From assembly GCA_023433515.1 (NCBI GenBank), contig JAEZCN010000046.1:1-9521 (forward strand): DNA of 9,521 bases, read 5' to 3'. Positions 5,002 to 9,521 of the stretch are shown piece after piece. Position numbers and translations under genes: made by a program. This DNA is from Pseudomonadota bacterium (GTDB lineage Bacteria; Pseudomonadota; Gammaproteobacteria; Steroidobacterales; Steroidobacteraceae). Positions within the stretch are counted from its first letter, which is position 1; each line of letters begins with the position of its first letter. The notes under the pieces were generated by a model. It was given only the letters and a program-made list of their open reading frames with translations, did no database searches and was not told the origin of the DNA.

Positions 5002-6429
5002 ATGCGTCCAGCAACTGAACACCTGAAGCCGACTGCCTGGGTCGCGGCATGCCTGCTGGCCATTTCGGTCGCCGCGGGTGCGCAGGAGTCCGGAGGCCGT
5101 CCGTTCGGCGCGGTCATCGACGAGTACGTGCGCGAAGGACTGCAATCGAACCTCGCCCTGCAGGCGCAGACGCTCGAGGTCGAGCGCGCGGAAGCCGCGC
5201 TCGACGCGGCGCGCGCGCGTTATTTCCCCGAAGCCGCGCTCGCGGCGCGTTACTCGCGCTCCGAAGGCGGTCGCACGATCGACCTGCCGCTCGGCGATTC
5301 GCTCAATCCCGCGTACCAGACGCTCAACGATTTGCTCGTGGCGCAGGGTCAGCAGCCGCAGTTTCCGGTGGTGCGGAACGAGACGATTCCGTTCCTGCGC
5401 GAACGGGAGCAGGACACGCGCATCACGCTGCGCATGCCGCTGATCGCGCCCGCGATCCCCGCCGCCGTGCGCGCGCAGCGCGAGTTGCTCGGCGCGACGG
5501 AGTACGGACGCGAAGCGCTCGGACGACGCCTCAAGCGCGACATCACGGTCGGCTATCTCACGTACCTGGCCGCCGTGCGCACGCGCGGCATCGTCGACGC
5601 CTCGGTGACGCTGCTCAACGAAAACCTGCGCGTCAACGAATCGCTGTTCCGCAACGGCAAGGTGACGCAGGACCAGGTGCTGCGCGCGCGCGCCGAACTA
5701 CTCGAAGTGATGCAGCAATCGCGCGAGGCGCAGAACGGCGCGGAGCAGGCGCGCAGTTACCTCAATTTCCTGCTCAATCGCCCGCTCGACACCGGACTCG
5801 AGAATGCCGAGGTCGGCACGAATGTGAGCGCGACGACGCGCGCGCTCGCGGAGCTGCGCCAGGCGGCGCTCGAGAACCGGCCCGAGCTGCAGCAGCTCGA
5901 AGCGCTGACGCGCGCGAGCGAGGCGCAGACCAAGGTCGCGAAGGCGGACCGGTGGCCGACGTTGTCGTTCGGCGCCGATGGCGGCATCCAGGGAGAGGAA
6001 TACCAGTTCGGCCGCGGCAGCAATTTCGCGACCGTGTCGCTGCTGCTCAACTGGACCTTCTTCGACGGCGGCGCGCGCCGCGCGGCGGTGCGCCAGGCGA
6101 ACGCGACCGCGCGCAAGACCGCGACGCAGCGCGACGAGCTCGCGCAGCAGGTCCAGCTCGAAGTCCAGCAGGCGCTCGACCGGCTCGACACCAGCGCGGA
6201 CTCGCTCGCGACCGCCGAGGCGCGCGCCGATGCCGCGCGCGCCGGCTTTCGCATCGCGAGCCGCAAGCGGGACGAAGGCGTGATCAGCCAGGTCGAGTTC
6301 ATCGACTCGCGCTCCAGCCTGACGAGCGCCGAGCTCAATCTGAACATCACGCGATTCCAGGTCCTCGCGCGCCAGGCGGAACTCGACTACGCGACCGCCG
6401 CGGGAAATCTGCCGCTGCCGGGGCTCTAG
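5002..6429 (+). CDS. TolC-family outer-membrane efflux channel protein
   Basis: A 475-residue outer-membrane factor that forms the exit duct of a tripartite pump. A signal peptide covers residues 1-27, with likely cleavage after AGA before Q28. C17 lies inside the hydrophobic core and is probably not a lipidation site. Two OEP repeats follow, about 37-250 and 280-465. Each pairs long coiled helices rich in Ala, Glu, Gln and Arg with short outer-membrane strands. Typical landmarks are NLALQAQTLEVERAEAALDA early, LNFLLNRPLDT at the end of repeat one, SLLLNWTFFDGG on a strand of repeat two, and EGVISQVEFIDSRSSL near the end. Only a weak GGA precedes the ATG by 6 bases. The adaptor gene starts 23 bases downstream, supporting one operon in which the channel comes first. 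Confidence 0.95.
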   Translation: MRPATEHLKPTAWVAACLLAISVAAGAQESGGRPFGAVIDEYVREGLQSNLALQAQTLEVERAEAALDAARARYFPEAALAARYSRSEGGRTIDLPLGDSLNPAYQTLNDLLVAQGQQPQFPVVRNETIPFLREREQDTRITLRMPLIAPAIPAAVRAQRELLGATEYGREALGRRLKRDITVGYLTYLAAVRTRGIVDASVTLLNENLRVNESLFRNGKVTQDQVLRARAELLEVMQQSREAQNGAEQARSYLNFLLNRPLDTGLENAEVGTNVSATTRALAELRQAALENRPELQQLEALTRASEAQTKVAKADRWPTLSFGADGGIQGEEYQFGRGSNFATVSLLLNWTFFDGGARRAAVRQANATARKTATQRDELAQQVQLEVQQALDRLDTSADSLATAEARADAARAGFRIASRKRDEGVISQVEFIDSRSSLTSAELNLNITRFQVLARQAELDYATAAGNLPLPGL

Positions 6430-6452
6430 CAGGAATTCAACGGAAGAAAACG

Positions 6453-7538
6453 ATGAAGAACAGACTACTGCCGCTGATCCCGCTCGCATTGGCCGCCGCA
6501 CTGCTCGCGGCCTGCCAGCGCAACGAGGCGCAACCGGTCGACAAGCCGACGCCGGTGCGCATCCAGCGCGCGAGCAACGGACCCGCCGTGCCGCCCATCG
6601 ACACCAATGGCACCGTCGCGACCAAACACGAGATGCGGCTGTCCTTCAAGATGGGAGGTGTCGTACGCCGCATCCACGTGCAGGAGGGCGATCGCGTCAA
6701 GCAGGGACAGCGCCTCGCGGAGATCGAACTGACCGAGGTCGGCGCGCAGGTCGAACAGGCGCGCCAGATGGCGGACAAGGCCGAGCGCGATCTCGAGCGC
6801 GGTGAAAATCTCTATGCCGACCAGGTGATCAGTCTCGAGCAGCTCCAGGACCTGCGCACGCAGGCCTCGATCGCGGCCGCGCAGTACAAGTCGGCGCAGT
6901 TCAACCTGGGTTATTCGGTGATCACCGCGCCGCGCGACGGTCTCGTGCTGCGCAAACTGGTGGAGGAGCGCGAGCTGGTACCCGCCGGCACGCCCGTGCT
7001 GGTGTTCGGGGAAAGCGATGCCGGATTCGTGGTCAAGGCCGCGCTCGCCGACCGCGAGATCGTCAACGTGAAGCTCGGCGACGAGGGCGAGATCCGCATG
7101 GACGCGTTCCCCGGCCGCACCATGACCGGCACGATCGTGGAAATCGCCAGCGCCGCCGACGAGCGCTCCGGCATGTTTCCGGTCGAAGTGCAGTTCGACG
7201 CACCGCCGCCGCGGCTGGTGAGCGGGCTCGTCGCGCGACTGCGGCTCACGCCGCACAGCGATTCCCCCGGCCTCACCTACATCCCGATGGCGGCGCTGGT
7301 GGAAGGCGACGGCGACCGCGCGAGCGTGTTCGTGGTCAAGGGCGACACCGCGGAGCGGCGCAACGTGCGCGTGGCCTTCATCACCGCCGACAGCATCGCG
7401 CTCGAAAGCGGCCTCGCCGCCGGCGAGCAGGTCGTCACCGACGGCGCGTTGTTCCTCGAGAACGGCGAACGCGTCGAGGTGCTGCGCGAAACGACCCGCC
7501 AGGCGGAGAACACGCCGCCGCGCGGCGCGGATAGTTAG
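6453..7538 (+). CDS. RND efflux periplasmic adaptor (membrane-fusion protein), lipoprotein
   Basis: A 361-residue HlyD/AcrA-type adaptor linking the RND pump to the TolC-type channel. The N terminus is a lipoprotein signal with L18-A-A-C21, so it should be anchored by lipid in the periplasmic leaflet of the inner membrane, as AcrA is. The domains follow the family order. The first lipoyl half is around 62-95 (FKMGGVVRRIHVQEGDRVKQ). A fairly short alpha hairpin spans about 96-150, and the second lipoyl half is at 153-185 (VITAPRDGLVLRKLV). A beta barrel follows at about 190-265, then a membrane-proximal domain to about 345. The tail is polar and disordered-looking. GGAAG precedes the ATG by 6 bases. 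It lies between the channel and pump genes with gaps of 23 and 19 bases, which makes a dedicated three-part complex the likely product. Substrates cannot be predicted. Confidence 0.95.
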   Translation: MKNRLLPLIPLALAAALLAACQRNEAQPVDKPTPVRIQRASNGPAVPPIDTNGTVATKHEMRLSFKMGGVVRRIHVQEGDRVKQGQRLAEIELTEVGAQVEQARQMADKAERDLERGENLYADQVISLEQLQDLRTQASIAAAQYKSAQFNLGYSVITAPRDGLVLRKLVEERELVPAGTPVLVFGESDAGFVVKAALADREIVNVKLGDEGEIRMDAFPGRTMTGTIVEIASAADERSGMFPVEVQFDAPPPRLVSGLVARLRLTPHSDSPGLTYIPMAALVEGDGDRASVFVVKGDTAERRNVRVAFITADSIALESGLAAGEQVVTDGALFLENGERVEVLRETTRQAENTPPRGADS

Positions 7539-7557
7539 TCGGGCGCGGGAGAAGGCG

Positions 7558-9521
7558 ATGTCATTCCTGGAATTCCCGATCCGGCGCTACCAGTTCACGA
7601 TGGTGGCGTTCCTGTGCCTGGTCGCGCTGGGTTTCTACGCGTTCAAGAACGTGCCGCGCGAGGAGGACCCCTATTTCAAGATCCCCGGGTTCACGATCGC
7701 GGCCATCTATCCCGGCGCCGATCCCAAGGATCTCGAGCGCCTGGTCGCCAAGCCCATCGAGGATCGCCTCGCGGCGCTCGACGACGTGCTCAAGATGGAG
7801 ACCTCGATCCGTGACGGCGTGTCCTTCACCGCGATCGAATTCCTGGCCTCCACCGACGCCGACAAGAAGTACGACGAGGTGACGCGCGAACTGAACGCGC
7901 TGCGGCCGGAATTTCCGCCCGAAACGCAGTTCATCGTGCGCAAGTTCTCGCCCGGCCTCGTGAACACGGTGCAGATCGCGCTGGTGTCGGAGGAGGCGCC
8001 GTACCGCGAGCTCGAGGACTACGCGCGCGAGCTCAAGGACAGGCTCAAGACGGTCGATGGCGTGCGCACCTCGGAGAGCTGGGCCTATCCGGAGCGCGAG
8101 CTGCGCATCGCGCTCGACCTCAAGCGCATGGCGGAGCTCAACATCGCGCCAACGCAGCTCATCGCCGCGGTGCAGAGCGAGAACGCGAACATCCCCGCCG
8201 GCTTCATCGATCTCGGCGCGCGCAGCTTCAGCCTCAAGACCTCCGGCAGCTACTCCTCGCTCGACCAGGTGCGCGACACCGTCGTCGCTGCCGTGGGCGG
8301 GCGCATCGTGCGCGTGCGCGACGTCGCGGAGGTGAGCTGGAACACGTCCGCCTACAGTTACACGGGTCGCTACAACGGCAAACGCGCGGTGTTCGTCACG
8401 GCGAACCAGAAGGACGGCTACAACATCCTCGAAGTGCGCGAACGCGTGATGGCGGTGACCGGGGATTTCGCCGCCGATCTGCCGAAGCGCATCGAGCTCG
8501 AGGTCGGCTTCGACCAGTCGAAGAACGTGAAACACCGTCTCAAGCGGCTGTACATCGACTTCGGCATCGCCATCGGACTGGTGCTGATCACGCTCTTGCC
8601 ATTGGGCCTGCGCGCCGCGGGCATCGTGATGATCTCGATTCCGCTGTCGTTGTCGTTCGGCCTCGCCTGCCTGTATTTCCTCGGGTATTCGCTCAACCAG
8701 CTTTCCATCGCCGGGTTCGTCGTGGCGCTCGGTCTGCTGGTCGACGATTCGATCGTCGTCGTCGAGAACATCGCGCGGCACATGCGCATGGGGTATTCGC
8801 GCGTCGACGCCGCGCTCGCGGGGACGCGCCAGATCTTCGTGGCCATCCTCGGCTGCACCGCGACCTTGATCTTCGCGTTCCTGCCGCTGCTTGCGCTGCC
8901 CGGCACGGCGGGCAAGTTCATCCGCGTGCTGCCGATGGCCGTGGTGACGACCATCATCGGCTCGCTGCTGCTGGCGCTGTTCATCATCCCGTTCCTCGCG
9001 AGCCGCGTGCTCGATGAGAAATCGCAGTCGGAAGAGAACCCGTTCCTCAAGCGCGTGATGGGCGTGATCCACAATTACTACCGTCCCGCGCTTCACTGGT
9101 GCCTCGCGCGCCCGAAGTTCACGGTGGTCGCGGCGATCGGTGGTTCGTTGCTGCTGTCCGCGGCGCTCGTGCCGGTGCTGGGTTCGAGCCTGTTCCCGAA
9201 GGCGGATACCCCGCAGTTCCTGATCCAGGTGAGTGCGCCGAACGGCAGCAGCCTCGCGGAAACCGACCGCGCGCTGCGCGTGGTGGAGAACGAACTCGCG
9301 AACATGCGCGAGGTCAAGAGCTGGTTCGCCAACCTCGGCCACGGCAATCCGCAGATCTACTACAACCACATCCAGCGCAACGACGCGGCCAACTACGCCG
9401 AGGTGTTCGTGCAACTGCACGAATACGACACAGACGAGACACCCGAGAAGCTGCAGGCGCTGCGCGAAAAACTCGAGCGTTACCCGGCCGCGAACATCTA
9501 CGTGAAGGAATTCGCGAACGG
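7558..9521 (+). CDS. RND-family efflux permease (HAE-1-like), truncated by window end
   Basis: The proton-driven inner-membrane pump of the tripartite system. About 654 residues are present of the roughly 1,030 usual for the family; the frame is open to the last base. TM1 spans about 13-31 and is followed by PREEDPYF. A large first periplasmic (porter) loop runs to about 330. TM2 is at about 331-351 and TM3 at 356-375. TM4 carries the GLLVDDSIVVVENI motif with D396 and D397, equivalent to the proton-relay Asp pair of AcrB. TM5 and TM6 follow to about 483, then TM7 at about 521-538 and the start of the second periplasmic loop (FPKADTPQFLIQVSAPNGSS). VDDSIVVVEN fits drug/hydrophobe exporters rather than metal-type (CzcA) pumps, though the exact substrate is open. 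GGGAG lies 6 bases before the ATG. It is the last visible gene of the tetR-channel-adaptor-pump operon. Confidence 0.96.
   Translation, partial: MSFLEFPIRRYQFTMVAFLCLVALGFYAFKNVPREEDPYFKIPGFTIAAIYPGADPKDLERLVAKPIEDRLAALDDVLKMETSIRDGVSFTAIEFLASTDADKKYDEVTRELNALRPEFPPETQFIVRKFSPGLVNTVQIALVSEEAPYRELEDYARELKDRLKTVDGVRTSESWAYPERELRIALDLKRMAELNIAPTQLIAAVQSENANIPAGFIDLGARSFSLKTSGSYSSLDQVRDTVVAAVGGRIVRVRDVAEVSWNTSAYSYTGRYNGKRAVFVTANQKDGYNILEVRERVMAVTGDFAADLPKRIELEVGFDQSKNVKHRLKRLYIDFGIAIGLVLITLLPLGLRAAGIVMISIPLSLSFGLACLYFLGYSLNQLSIAGFVVALGLLVDDSIVVVENIARHMRMGYSRVDAALAGTRQIFVAILGCTATLIFAFLPLLALPGTAGKFIRVLPMAVVTTIIGSLLLALFIIPFLASRVLDEKSQSEENPFLKRVMGVIHNYYRPALHWCLARPKFTVVAAIGGSLLLSAALVPVLGSSLFPKADTPQFLIQVSAPNGSSLAETDRALRVVENELANMREVKSWFANLGHGNPQIYYNHIQRNDAANYAEVFVQLHEYDTDETPEKLQALREKLERYPAANIYVKEFAN

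Noticed and set aside
7561..9420. 619-codon minus-strand open frame opposite the RND gene
   Set aside because: It is the antisense shadow of a clearly homologous RND permease in GC-rich DNA; its translation is His/Arg/Glu/Asp-rich low-complexity sequence with no family features.
1..9521. Mobile elements, CRISPR arrays, tRNA or rRNA genes, defence systems
   Set aside because: I looked for long repeats, regularly spaced repeats, transposase or integrase motifs and structured RNA genes and saw none.

Overview
The window is GC-rich, has dense genes with G/C-rich third codon positions, and carries typical proteobacterial envelope genes: periplasmic binding protein, outer-membrane lipoprotein, and a tripartite RND pump with a TolC-type channel. 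This points to a Gram-negative proteobacterium. The short FeoB, the Fur-like site and the small Cys-ended protein next to feoB fit Gammaproteobacteria of the Xanthomonadales/Nevskiales kind, but that placement is inference without a database search.

The left half (38-4186) is read on the minus strand. Reading in the direction of transcription: feoA (ferrous iron uptake accessory), feoB (GTP-driven ferrous iron permease, TTG start), a 79-residue single-span membrane protein ending in a CxxC motif, and a BtuF-like periplasmic binding protein whose GTG start overlaps the stop of the small gene. After a 140-bp gap comes a separate minus-strand gene for a Gly/Ala/Ser-rich lipoprotein of unknown function. 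Bases 2-37 may be the tail of a plus-strand gene converging on it.

The right half (4318-9521) is read on the plus strand: a TetR-family regulator, a TolC-family outer-membrane channel, a lipoprotein membrane-fusion (adaptor) protein, and an RND (HAE-1-like) inner-membrane permease that runs off the end of the window with about 654 residues visible. Together these would form one tripartite efflux pump and its repressor, with the less common order channel-adaptor-pump.

The two operons diverge from a 131-bp region (4187-4317). It holds three palindromes: a Fur-box-like site close to feoA, a 5-bp inverted repeat in the middle, and a perfect TGACAC-C-GTGTCA palindrome overlapping a consensus -35 box just before tetR. 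The simplest reading is iron repression of feo by Fur on one side and autorepression of the efflux operon by TetR on the other. I see no RNA genes, mobile elements, CRISPR arrays or phage genes. Most of the window is ordinary. The points most worth a second look are the feo operon's two extra genes and the shared regulatory region.
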